From Pyrenochaeta sp. MPI-SDFR-AT-0127 (lineage: Eukaryota > Ascomycota > Dothideomycetes > Pleosporales > Cucurbitariaceae), in assembly GCA_020747015.1 (NCBI GenBank), contig JAGTJM010000018.1, forward strand, positions 620,001 to 684,000: a DNA stretch of 64,000 nucleotides, in the 5' to 3' direction. Position numbers and translations under genes: made by a program. Numbering within the stretch: position 1 is the stretch's first letter; each line of letters starts with the position of its first letter. The notes under the pieces are model-generated. The model did not search any database. It was not told where the DNA came from and saw only the letters and a list, made by a program, of their open reading frames with translations. Shown here one piece after another: positions 9,928 to 20,878 of this stretch.

Positions 9928-11008
9928 TCAATTGAAGGTAAAGTTCATCGTACCATGCGCATTATGGCTTCCAGCTATCACATTTCGGCCTGAGATTGGG
10001 CCATTGAAAACAGATCTGTTGGAGTTTGAATGGCCGTTATGGTCACTGTCCCTCTTCGTTGATCTGTCGATCTTCTCACTGTTAGCTGAACTGTCTGTCT
10101 TGATGTCTTCAATCCACCTTTGAAGCAGGCCCAGTACCTAGCTATAACCGGCATCGCCTCCTCCAGTGAAATTGGCCATCGTACGATGGTCTGCATTGAT
10201 GCTGCAGTTATCGTATGCAGGCAATATTGCAGACTCTCAGTCCACAATCTTGCCGATGGTACTGTTCATCTTGAGAGCCTCATAGAAGCAGTAGATCTTA
10301 AGGTTGATATTATCCCGCTGCAATATTTGCTGGAAGTCCTATTCAGTTCTTTGCAAGTCTGCAGAGCCAGACTGCAAATTACGGAGTATTTCGCGGTTTG
10401 TGCCGCAGAAGACATTGACATACTTGGCAACAATGCCTCCCCAAGCTGCCAATTGCGAGCCTCCATGAGGGGTGCCCATGAAGATGACTCCAAATGTATT
10501 GGGTAGTATGCTTGCCAGATCCTGCCTCTTGCTACTCAAATTCAAGGCTTCCTCACACACAAGGCCTCCGAGACTGTGAGCGATGAAAATGATAGTGTCG
10601 TTGGTTGACTTTCGCACGCTGGTCAAGGAGAGCATATGCGAGCGACTTGCCATGATCGTTCAACCGATTCGAGCTTGCCATCGTCCAGAAGCGGACAACA
10701 TCAGTATCATATCCAAATGTCATGATTCGTGCCTGAGGGCAGCCCTCTGGGAGCAGAGTACCAGGCCAAAGGGTAGTGTTGCTATGCATCCAAGTCTTCT
10801 CGCGATTCCCGGTGAGCCCATGGACGAAGACTACGCTTGACGACGCGTGAGTTCACCATAGGTGGGTGTTGAAGTATACTTACTCAACAACTGCATCAGG
10901 AGGATTGGCAACAATCCTGATACCGATTGGTCCATCCGTTGCATATCTGCGGCTCCATCAGTACAGAATATCAGACTCTTTATCCTACTTACACCTCAAC
11001 TCTATCAT
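9928..11008 (-). pseudogene. SesB-type alpha/beta hydrolase (NLR-associated effector domain), decayed
   Basis: Pieces of one alpha/beta-hydrolase gene read in order on the minus strand. A short exon starts at the ATG of 11006-11008. Introns lie at 10947-10994 and 10836-10883, followed by a long exon. Landmarks are VVFVHGLTGNREKTW (oxyanion strand), FGYDTDV, the nucleophile elbow IIFIAHSLGGLV with a GHSLGG-like serine, GVIFMGTPHGG, and the late block AILPAYDNCSINADH carrying the catalytic-His region. This is the SesB-like esterase/lipase domain found alone or at the N-terminus of fungal NLR proteins in allorecognition. It is broken by a one-base frame change at about 10612-10640 (between HGKSLAYALL and SVRKSTNDT) and by in-frame stops at 10339-10341, 10237-10239 and 10138-10140. 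The reading frame ends in a Gly/Asn-rich tail with GRNVIAG and NFTFN. It is very unlikely to make a full protein. No NACHT gene adjoins it in the window. Confidence 0.8.
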
Positions 11009-11342
11009 GGAGATCTATGCGGTTGAGAATGATAAATTGGGAACATTTGGCAGAGGGGCTATTGGCTTAGTGCCGCATGTGCTATGTTGCGACATAGATA
11101 TCTCAATGTTGATTGTGAGGTTGACTAGAATTTGAAGAATGCTTTACTTGATTTTCACATTTGTAGCTTACTGGCGCTTGACAAATTCGTCACACTTTAG
11201 AGGAGGTTACGGTAGCTATGAACCATACGTCTTTGAATGTATATGAAATTCGATTCACATCCCATCAATAAATCAGCCACAGCAACGCAAACGACGCCAA
11301 TATTATCGCTCTTATGATATAGCGAGATCTTCAAAAAGATTC
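11009..11342. other. short spacer
   Basis: This lies between the pseudogene start and the stop of the next minus-strand gene. No gene or repeat seen. Confidence 0.4.
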
Positions 11343-12117
11343 CTAGACCACATCCTCCTCTATGCTTCCAACAACGACAGCACCTTTCCAATCTAGCCTC
11401 TTCTTGCTTGCCAGCCCTAACTGCGCCTTCAACTGCCGCGACTCCATCCCTTCCCCTCGTCCGATGTTGCAATCCCATTCCAATGCCCACTTACTGCCTG
11501 GCGTCAGAACAACATCAACACACTTCTCCCTCCACCACAGCCTAACCTCTTTCAAACACCCGCTGTTCAAAGCGTACATCTTCCAAGCTCGCCCATTCTG
11601 GAGAATGGTGTTGCTGACAAAAGACGAGAGCGCAGGGCCTACCGATTTATTTGGCGTCATCAAGTGAAACCGTACGTGAGAATGAGAGAAGCAGAGAATG
11701 ATATAGGGAAGGATGTTTAGGGACTTTGCAGGTCGCAAAATTGGAGTCTGAGCGGATATATCGATGACGACGCCAGGTTGAAGAGAGCCAGACATTGAAA
11801 CGGCCGTTTTGTCCTCGACATTATCGTCTTCGGTCAGATCAATGGCGAATGGATGAGCGGAGCAATAGGCTTCGATGTCGGCGTATCTAACGTAGACCCT
11901 TGAGCCAATCATATAGAGTAATGCGCGGAGCTCTACCTCAATATCAGCAAAAGGAACACGATCCAAGTTTACGGGCTACTCATTTGCCTTTTGGTAGATT
12001 GAGGGCTTGAATTTCTGCATGACACTCTGATATCGCCGTCTCATTAGCGCTCACTCTATCGAGTGCTGATCGTCGCTTGATTCCACTACTCTTTCGTGAT
12101 AGTAGCTGATTGTTCAT
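11343..12117 (-). CDS. LP-ELR family protein A (239 aa), possible GC-AG intron
   Basis: The main open frame is 11343-11966. The best full model starts at the ATG of 12115-12117 (exon 11988-12117), removes a 55-nt GC-AG intron (11933-11987) and continues at 11932. That intron is phase 1 and joins ..ALNLP-K to ELRALLYM, the position where the four paralogs in this window split LP(G)|E-x-R-N. It also removes an in-frame TAG. Downstream, RYADIEAYCSAHPF resembles RYADVAAYMRAFPA of the paralog at 28711, and the later NILPYIILCF matches the family block DxxPLLRL. The CRQIR segment present in the others is missing, so this copy is shorter or partly deleted. The alternative is a truncated gene that begins inside the open frame. 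The function of the family is unknown. Confidence 0.5.
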
Positions 12118-12963
12118 GGTCATAAAAGCTTTTGTGAAAATATGTCAATGAGAAGTCGCGAAGCTTCTCAGTAGATTTCGTAAGACGGCGTACAAGTGAA
12201 CCAGTAAAACTTGGATGAAAGCAGAGATTTAAGCAGAGAGGACGCCGGCGCTGTGCAGACTGTATCTATTCTGTGCGAAGGATTCCGCGCCGTTGCGGAT
12301 AGCGTTACTTTTATCACTGCTTCGTCACTGCATCAGTCACTTACCTTTCCCTATGATTCTGAAATTTTCAATGCAAACGGAGACCGTGTAACCAAAAATG
12401 GATGATAGATCTATGTGGAGCTGGCCGAAAGTAAGCACGGTCGCCCCGCTTGTGTCACCATGCAAACAAGTCTAGTCCGCGCCCGTGAACGCTCATCTCC
12501 TTGCCAAATGCTCAGCATTAAGAACCAAGTATCTCATATGGGATTGTGAGATTTTTGTCGAGTAGTGTTTGATCCTAACAGATAGTAGTTTTGGTGGTGC
12601 CTTGATGTTCTACTAAACCCACTGACAGCTCTGCAATAATTGTTCTGGAACACAATCTACAAGTCATCATGTGCAAATTTCCGGCGGGTTATCGATTTTT
12701 CTTGCTGCCTTGAGAGATTCATGAGACACGTATGACCCTGATAATTTCGTTTCACTAGTTTGGGGAGGCGGTGAAGGAATCTCCCGGCAAGTGTGAGAGT
12801 CTCGATCATGTGGATCGGGAGTCATCAAGATCACCCATTTCGATATAAACGTCGCGAGGCGCTCTTGATCTACCCTTTCACTTACCTCAGGAACTCCACT
12901 GAAACTCTAGTTCAGCAGATGTCTCTCTCATCTCTCCAGCCTCTTGCTAAAATATAAGAGACA
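12118..12963. other. divergent intergenic region
   Basis: This lies between two members of the LP-ELR family transcribed outward. A TATAAA element is noted separately near its right end. No gene recognised. Confidence 0.45.
12844..12849 (+). promoter_or_regulatory. possible TATA element
   Basis: TATAAA lies about 115 bp upstream of the ATG at 12964, a distance compatible with a fungal core promoter plus short 5' UTR. Position is the only evidence. Confidence 0.3.
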
Positions 12964-13774
12964 ATGTCAGCAAGTGTGCTCACGAGCTCCGCTGAGCAAA
13001 CGTTCCCCATGCAGGACGAAAAATTTCAAAGCAACGAAGACGACTATAAGAAACAGGGTTTATCATCTCAGGCCACCATGTCTTACAAGAAAGTCGGCTT
13101 TCTCACACTCCCTGGAGGTAAGTCTTGGAGCATCTGAGAAAATGACCGTCGATTATTATTAACGGCATGAAGAGGTTCGCAACATTATATACTGTCACGC
13201 CACGGTTGAAGATGACCTATATATGTATACATATTGTCGCCCATTTCAATACTTCGCACTTACTCAAGTCTGTCAGCAAATTCGTATTGAGTACTATCCT
13301 CTATGGTTTGCGAGTCGCACAAGTCGATTGTTCGATTTGAATGTCATCGGGAATCTCCAATGGTTCTGGTGGTGGCAAGACAATAATGATTCCTGGGTGC
13401 CCATGGCTACTTACGATACCACTACACATCCTGAGGACCCGATTTTTGATCTTGTTCCGCTCCTGATTTCCATCATCTACGGATACGACGACCAGTATAC
13501 AATGACTTGGCCATATCAGTTCTGGGCCCCTTTTTGGAAATGGCTGCGATGGGTGATGGATCATTGCCTCCTTTGGCAGGAACACCTTCATTCTACATTC
13601 GAAACTGTTACACTCCAGTATTGTACAGACCGAGGCCAATATGTCATCAAAACTGGCTTTAAAGAGGGAGCGTTCCACGGACTGAGCAAAAGGGACGCTA
13701 AGGCGAAGCGCAAAACAATCTCTCGGAATTTTGGGCTCACGTACTTTCCTTCCTTGGGTAGGAAGAATGAATAG
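12964..13774 (+). CDS. LPGE-RN family protein B (251 aa)
   Basis: Two exons, 12964-13117 and 13173-13774, separated by a 55-nt phase-1 intron (GTAAGT...CATGAAG) that splits the Glu codon in FLTLPG|EVRNIIY. The ~50-residue first exon is polar. The second holds LTQVCQQIRIEYYPLWFASR, then a very Trp-rich middle (NLQWFWWWQDNN, WPYQFWAPFWKWLRWV), and the block FDLVPLLISI shared with the paralogs. There is no signal peptide or obvious TM helix. The LPxExRNxIY motif followed by CRQxRxE is common in many uncharacterised fungal proteins, some related to F-box proteins, but no F-box is clear here. It is one of five family members between 11.3 and 32.9 kb. Function unknown. Confidence 0.7.
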
Positions 13775-14152
13775 GCAATCACAGCACGATGGGCAATAGT
13801 GAGGTCAAGATAGCTACGGCGGGGAGCTACCTTTGATTATCTTATACCTTACTTAGTAGTTATCAAGCATGGTCTTAGGGCCCTCAACAAAGAGCAACTA
13901 TTCTAAATCACTATATAAACTATCCCTTGAATCCCTCTATATGAGGATAAGAAGGATGGAGCATCAAAAGTCGAGCACTTTCCTACAGAAGCCGTGAGCC
14001 TCAAATACAGTTCAAAGTGGCCTTGGAGATGCATATCAGCTGACACTCTAACTTTCCGTAAACCTTAGTTTCGTCAATCTCAATATGAGTATAAAAACCT
14101 TCGTCTACAGTTTGAAGCATATACAGTAGCATCATGGCCATATTATTAGCAC
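13775..14152. other. convergent spacer
   Basis: A 378-bp gap between the 3' ends of family gene B and the Liz1-like permease. Nothing recognised apart from probable 3' UTRs. Confidence 0.4.
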
Positions 14153-15758
14153 TTAGATAACCTCAGTAGTCGCTACCGCGACCCTAGCACCTTCTTCATC
14201 TGCATTCGTCTCCTTCGCCTTCTTTTTCGCATCCCGCTTTTGCATGAAAGCAATGGTTCCTGTGATGATACCTTGGGCAATAAACGCACATACCGTGAAG
14301 ATAAACCCTTTGCGAAACTTTGGTGCATCAACTTGCGGGTACGTCAAGAGGGGTACCCACGCGTTGAAAGCATACCCCATACTGTTCATGATTCCGATGA
14401 CGATGGCCCTTTCTTCCGCATCTGCGCCGCAGATTTCATTTGCCCATGACATACTGAGTGGCCCATATGGCACTGAGGCACGCTGCAGGAAGAACGCAAC
14501 CCATTTCAATCCAGTAGGGATAGTCCATATCGCGAGGCAGAGCGCAGAGAACAGACCTAAGATCGTGGAGATACTCATAATCCTTGCACGATGACGTATG
14601 GCGTCGCTTATAATGGCGAAGGATACGGTGAGAACGAGTTGAATTGCCGAAGCGCCCGTTGGGATAATGTTGATCTTGGCGACAGAAGTGCCTTGTGCTT
14701 TGAGCCAAAGGGAAAATGGATTCACGCTGCTTGACGGCCAGAGGTTGATGAAAATGATATACAGGATCGTTAGAAGATAGACGTGCCATCGACCGAATAT
14801 TCGCTTGAACGCTGAGCGACCAAGGCGTCCTCGTGGCGCACGACCAACTTTGAGCATGCGGTCTTTGGCCAATACACGATCCTAGAAGCTGTCAGAAAGG
14901 ATTATGAGTGGTGCTATTAACTATCTGACTTACATCTTCAGTGAGGTAAAATGCACGAGTATTTTCCGGCAGGTCTGGAAGTAAGAAGAACCCTGCGATG
15001 CAAATTGGGGCACTGATAACACCGTCCATGATCTTTGGTAATCAGCATAATAGAAAGTCCGATAAGAATGAAGGACTTACAAACAGCCATTGCCACCCGG
15101 CGAATCCATGCACTCCGTTAAGGCCTTTGTATACTGCAGCTTGAAGATAACCTGAAAACATGCTCGCAGCAGCGGAACTGGCATGGAAGATGCAAGCTCG
15201 CTTGCCAAGCTCAGACGGTTTGTACCACGACCCTAAAATTGTGTGCGCAGCGGGGTAGAAGATAGACTCTGCTAACCCAATGAAGAAGCGGATAACAATG
15301 ACATGATTTGATGTCTTCGCCGCAGCAAGGCAAAATGTCAACATTGTCCACACCAGCTCACAGCTTGGCACCCAAATACTGGGGCGCACTTTTGTGAGCA
15401 CAATTTGACTTGGGATTTGACCGATAACATAACCGACTGTCCATGCAGTATCGATAAGATTAATCTCATTTTTGTTCATCTGGAGATCTTCCTTCATGCC
15501 GCTGACAAAGGCGTTGCTGATGTTCGTTTGGTCGAGATTCTTGATGAAATAACCGAGAGAGAGCATGGTGATTAGATATATGTCCAGCTTTTGGATGAAC
15601 TTGCGTTCTTCAGGCGTGCGGTCGGGTTCGTAATCCCATATGTAGGCCCACCATGGCACCTTCTTCTTGGCCGGTTCTGATGACAGTGAGGTATTACTCG
15701 GACTCGGAGATGACACTCCTGTCTCGAATTTCTTGTTTAGAGCTGTATCAGATGCCAT
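14153..15758 (-). CDS. MFS permease of the Dal5/Liz1 (allantoate/pantothenate) type
   Basis: Three exons: 15081-15758, 14934-15032 and 14153-14881. Both introns (48 and 52 nt) are phase 0 with GTAAGT donors, giving 501 aa. The start is the ATG at 15756-15758 (MASDTALNKK); the frame open further upstream is probably 5' UTR. The protein belongs to the anion:cation symporter family of the MFS, plasma-membrane importers of carboxylates and vitamins such as pantothenate, nicotinate or allantoate. Support comes from DxYLITMLSLGYFIKNLDQTNISNAFVSGMK in the first TM region, GYVIGQIPSQIVLTKVRPS, RFFIGLAESIFYPA, and the block LPDLPENTRAFYLTE after TM6, all hallmarks of this family. The C-terminus is Lys-rich and cytoplasmic. 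The exact substrate cannot be assigned. Confidence 0.9.
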
Positions 15759-16150
15759 GATGAGCTCGAGCAAATGTGGTACCAGTGTTGGAGCTGCAAG
15801 ACAGAAGGTGACACTATAGTTATCGAGACATCTGCTAGTTTTGTATCCGACGTTGCACACGGTAAAAGCTCGGGATGTCTCTATACATGGTTGGAATTGC
15901 GTGAGAATATTCTCCAGGGTTTATCTCCTATACCCGTCGGCTGCGCTTAAGCGTCTCCTGTTTGGCGTGTTGAAGGAGGCGAAAACCCATGCATTCCGCG
16001 CCTTTGCACAGGTCCTGGCGATACGAAGCCTGACAAGGCTAGAAGCTTGGTCGACATGTGGAGTGCTTGACTTTCTAAGTGGCCGTTGATCCAGAGCTGT
16101 GGGGTTTGCCGTCATCCCTGGCATGAATGAGGTGCTCGAAAGCGCAGGGT
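15759..16150. other. spacer between permease start and transposon
   Basis: It contains the promoter side of the Liz1-like gene and ends at the TA target site of the transposon. No gene recognised. Confidence 0.45.
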
Positions 16151-16152
16151 TA

Positions 16153-16245
16153 CTCGGCCCCAATGGCTGATTCTCAGTTTCTCTTCGAGAAAGGCCGTGC
16201 GGAGCACGGCCCTACTAGCTCAATGATCGCACACGCTCAATGATC
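16153..16245 (+). repeat. left terminal inverted repeat (93 bp)
   Basis: Identical to the reverse complement of 18702-18794 over all 93 bases. It contains two internal palindromes (TTTCTC-TTC-GAGAAA and GGCCGTGC-GGA-GCACGGCC) and a direct repeat of GCTCAATGATC. Confidence 0.95.
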
Positions 16246-16303
16246 CAAAATACTGCCTACCAACCCACTGCCATCAAAACACGCCCAACTTACACGAAAT
16301 AAA

Positions 16304-18634
16304 ATGCCTAAAGTCACAAGGGAGGTCTCACAATACATTCGCGACACTAAGATCGTTGAAAAAGCCCTTGTGGAGCTGCGTACAGTTGCGCGGCCCAACG
16401 TCACTGCATACTGTCGAGATCGCAACATTAGCCATCTCCGCCAGCGCGTCACGCGCGCTCTTCGCGGCCTCAATAACAAGTTAACTCGCCCTGCCGCCAA
16501 TAAAAAACTATCAGATGAACAAGATATTGCCCTTGAACGATTCTGTGACGTAATTGACGACGTCGGATTTGGTATCATAAAGGAGCTCGTCCGGCAGCAT
16601 GCCGACGCGCTGTTGGCTGAAGTTTATGAAGGTGATGACGACCCGCCGCGCGTAGGCGTCAACTGGGTATCTCGCTGGCTTAATTCTCATACAAAATACT
16701 ATAAGATAAAGGTAAAGCCAATTGACCTAGCTCAAAAGTTAGCGCAGTCTCTAGACGGCCTTCAGGCGTAGTTCGAGAAGTTGCAGGCATACGAGTAACG
16801 CCTCGCCATCTCCGACGCAAATAAGTATAATATGGATAAGACCGGGATCCGTATAGGTATTTCAAAGGACTGTTACGTATATACAAAACACGGGCGTCAA
16901 GTCCTTATACCTACCGCAACGAATCGAGAGCTCATTTCTATAATAGAGTGCTGCTCCGCAGATAGCCGAGTTATCGCACCCATGCTTATCATTAAGGCAA
17001 AGTTAATACTAGAGCAATAGGCGGTCGATTTACCTGACGATTACCTTATAAATATCACCGATAGTGGCTACGCCAACGACTTTACAGCTATGGACTGGAT
17101 GAAGCACTTTGACAAGATGACTGCGGAGAGCGCCTAGGGCGCGTGGAGACTCCTCCTTATTGACGGCCATGGATCTTATCTCACGTCTGAGTTTGCAAAG
17201 TACGCGGAGAGTAATCGTATACAGCTTTTTACCCTCCCTCCGTACACTACTCATCTCCTCCAGCCACTTGACGTAGGCTGTTTTCAGCCTCTAAAGTGGT
17301 ATCACGCTCGGACGCTTGACTGGGCCTCTCGTACAGGCGTAACTGAAATCAGACGCTCAGATTTCCTAGCAACTCTCTTACAAATCAGAGGGCAGGCGTT
17401 TACGCCGCGTACAGTAAAGGGAGGCTGGCGCAAAACAGGCCTCTCACCCTTCTGCCCTGAGCAGGTAATCAAGCCTCTGAGAGCCCAGGAGGCTACCCAC
17501 GCTGCTCAGGAGGTAATAGCAGCCGTTGACTGCGTACAGGAGCCCTTAACTCCTACTTGGCAGTCGTCTGATGAGGAGGAGGACGACGGCGTCTCTGCAG
17601 TACTTAGGGGCCTCTCTCCTCCTACGCACAGTCGACTACTCCGCCAGCTACTAGGCGCCATAGGTACGCCTTTGTTTACGGAGCTCTCTCAGCCTTTTAA
17701 AATACCTCGGCCCCGCCGATTGCCTGGCGATATAGGGTGGAGTACGCCGAAGACGATACGTACACTTAATTTATAAGAGAAAGCTGTTGCGTATACACTG
17801 AGAAAGTGGCTGCCGCGCGAGTAAGCGGAGGACGTGATTTCAACGCTCAAAGGCAGCTCGGCAATGGCCCGCAACGCAGCAAGGCTGGAGCAAGCTCTCC
17901 ACCAAACAAAGGCTGCGGAGCACGCTCGCGCTGAGCGTCGTAGGCGTAACTAACGTGTAGTTGACGTTGGCGGAGGTCCTGTTTACGCTGGAGACTGCCG
18001 TAGGATGGCTGCGGAGAGGGTCGTCAACGAGGCCGCTAAACAAGAAGCCGCCGTCGCCGCGCGCCACTAAAAGGCGCTCGTCAAACGATTCAATACTTGG
18101 AAGAAAATACTATCAAACGTACGTAATTGGGGTAAAAAGTCAATTAGGCGTCACCGTGAGGGCCTACTTATCACGCGCAGCAGGTCTTATATGACTATAT
18201 TTGACGGCCCAGTCATCAAAACTTTGGCAGATGAACTAACGCGTTGGGAGTACAGAGTCAACGACCCAGCGCTGGCCGCGCGATTCCAGAATTTGTATGA
18301 GAACTCCATACAAATATTAGAGGAGAGAGGCAAGTTTATGGCAAGGCGTTCTATTATGGAGAGCTCGATTTCAGCACTTAAAGTCGCATACGTTAACTGT
18401 GGCGGCATAGATCCTTATACGCGGCACCTGTAAAGGAAAGGAGACGCACCTACGCTGCCATCCTTCCCTGAAGGAAAATAAGCAATAATATAAGTACAGG
18501 ATAGTTAATTTCATGTCCCTGAGACGCAGCTCGAAAATAGCCCTATTGGCAGCGACGACGAGGGCTACTCATCTCCTATTGTTGACTTTTATGACTGTAT
18601 CTCGCCAGAACAGCTAGAATGGGGCTGTGAGTGA
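16304..18634 (+). pseudogene. pogo-type DDE transposase with 12 in-frame stops
   Basis: One frame runs from the ATG at 16304 to the TGA at 18632 with no frameshift, about 776 codons. The N-terminal part resembles a CENP-B-type helix-turn-helix (VTREVSQYIRD..., RVGVNWVSRWLNSH). The catalytic core shows NMDKTGIRIG (first Asp), LLIDGHGSYLTSEF (second Asp) and PPYTTHLLQPLDVGCFQPLK (third Asp). The tail is basic, then acidic. Internal stops are at 16769, 16796, 17018, 17135, 17774, 17822, 17951, 18068, 18431, 18479, 18491 and 18506. All are TAG or TAA and none is TGA, as expected if CAG and CAA codons mutated C to T at CpA, the preferred RIP context. The gene cannot produce transposase. Confidence 0.92.
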
Positions 18635-18701
18635 TAAATCAAGTGTTTTACGATGTAATTACCATACAAATTACTATACAAAAGGCATTTTATGACATTT
18701 A

Positions 18702-18794
18702 GATCATTGAGCGTGTGCGATCATTGAGCTAGTAGGGCCGTGCTCCGCACGGCCTTTCTCGAAGAGAAACTGAGAATCAGCCATTGGGGCCGAG
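18702..18794 (-). repeat. right terminal inverted repeat (93 bp)
   Basis: Exact inverse of the left repeat, ending GGGGCCGAG next to the right TA. Confidence 0.95.
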
Positions 18795-18796
18795 TA

Positions 18797-20878
18797 AGAC
18801 GCAAGCTTATCATTGGCCAAGCGCCACGAACGCGAACTCAGACGACAATGATCCTTCTCGGTTTCATGAAGTATGAAGTTAGCCTCGGTAGGCATCGTAA
18901 CGATACTAATGGCTGTTGATTTACAAAGGGACCATTAGAAAGAAGTGAAGGAGTGGGACAGGCTATATCAATCTCGAAGCGGAAGTAGTCCGTTCTGAGG
19001 CTCCCTTTTCCGCACACCACCAGATTGCATTGAACGCGTTACCAACAGCCGTCGCAAACAAGCTAAATTAAACACAACAAAATCTTTAGATTTCGAAGGA
19101 ATAATAGCAGAAATGCTAATCATAGAAATGATCATCGTATATCTACCTATATCGTAGTCTAGACTAAATCAAGCAAGTGAATATTCTGTGCAATCACTTC
19201 CGAAACAACGCTGGGAAAAAAGCACGGATATTTATTAGCTCAGAAAGGTCTAATGAAAGTCGGCAATCAATAGAATCTTGGGGATGTTTTTATTGTTGAG
19301 CAATGATGTGTTGGTGATTGGTGAAGGCTAGCCTATGTAGAGTGATTTGCGCAGGGCAGTAAATCATACGATCTTGTCCAATAGCTGGACTTGGCGAGTC
19401 TCGCCCAACGCCTTCGTTTTGGTTTCTATATTCACCCAAGAATGCTCAATCTTTAGTCTACAAAGGAAAAAGTTGGCCACTCATTGTATTCCGGGCGCGC
19501 AGTCTCTCAGTGTTTCAATCATCACACCGACAACAACTTGCTCCAACCTGATCTGGGTAAGCATCATGCGAAGTTAGAGTTAAAAAAGGCAGCTATTATT
19601 CTATATATACTATTGATCTGATAGCACGGCGACGCCAAAGACTGCCAGTAACCACTAGGGTCGGTAGAGGCACAGATGCTACCTTTGAACAATGCTCTTC
19701 TAATTTCTAGGTCTTCCCCAAGTAAGCCTGAGTAACGGCCAAAAACAAGATCTCAATTTGACTCCCTGGGTAGAGCTGCAAACCACGTTTATGCGTTCGT
19801 CGTCGAACCATCGCCTAACCAAGATTATGTCACTATTCATTATGCTATGATGACGAGAACGAATAGTTTCAGTCCTGATTCGTCGAGAATTACACCACCG
19901 ACTAATATTCGTAGCCTTACAAAGGTCTTGTTCAGCTCTACACTGAGTATTCGCACACTTTAATTTGCAGGGTACCGAAATGTGTTCTCCAGTTGACAAT
20001 TTGCTTCATTAAGTCTAAGCGTTCGTCGTGCTATCACAAAGATCCATCCCGTCGGACGCTTCGCACGTTATGACTACGATGGCACGTGCCACCATTAAAG
20101 TGAGATGCATGGACGAAACCAGATCAGCTGTATTGCAACCTCCTTCTAGTTTCCCTCCACTCCTCCACCTCGCCAAGACTGGACTTTTGGCATTGACACT
20201 TTTGCAAGACGGTTGTGCCCATTTTTGAAATGGATGATACCATGCAAGAAGTAAAAATTACCGCGTTCTCGCACGCTGCGCACAATACTGTATCCATCAA
20301 CGTCTATTACCATACACGAAGACCCTTAAGTCCATCCGAAGAGAAATAGAGAGTATTTATAACCCCAATTAGTTGCAGGATCCAGATCCCCTTTCTGTTG
20401 ACTCGCTCATGCTATTTCTCGAATTGACCTCGTACAATTTTCTTTTAGTTGGACCATATCCAAGATATTTAGACTCCAAGTCTTCGTTCATATTGCATTA
20501 GTAAATGATACAACTTGTTCAGTCTCTTGGTCATAGAGTAGACAAGACTGAATCATAGTATAAATCTATTTGTCACTCGATTTCGTAATATCTTAACATT
20601 AGATTTGGGGATATAAAAAGACTTGAGCGATCACGAAGCGCCAGATGCACGAAGATTTGAGGACAAAACTCTATTCTTCATTAAGAATGAGGCTCAATGT
20701 GACGCCAGCTCGCATTACCTTACTCTTATCGATTTTATACAACTTGACTATAGGTATCTCCGTTGTGCGAAGTGTTTGATCATGTCGCCAGCATGGAATC
20801 TGCCTTGACCGGCACCACAGAGATAAAACCTTCGCTGCCAATGCGAGCAACTGCGATTCCTACTGATGTATCTTAGGT
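18797..20878. other. 2.1-kb gene-free stretch
   Basis: Only short, unrelated open frames are present (none over 100 codons). No domain motif, tRNA or tandem repeat was seen. It looks A+T-rich by eye. Confidence 0.5.

Larger units (their letters stand above)
16151..18796. mobile_element. pogo-superfamily DNA transposon, defective, with TA target duplication
   Basis: A 2642-bp element (16153-18794) is bounded by perfect 93-bp terminal inverted repeats starting CTCGGCCCC. A TA dinucleotide flanks it on both sides (16151-16152 and 18795-18796), the target duplication of the Tc1/mariner/pogo superfamily. One long reading frame fills the interior and encodes a pogo-type DDE transposase interrupted by twelve in-frame stops. 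Fot1/pogo elements are common in filamentous fungi, and a length of about 2-3 kb fits. It sits between two intergenic spacers and disrupts no recognisable gene. Confidence 0.93.

Noticed and set aside
10595..10640. A 44-nt GT-AG intron that would remove the frameshift in the SesB-like gene
   Set aside because: It would delete IIFIAHS, part of the nucleophile elbow, and would not remove the three later stops.
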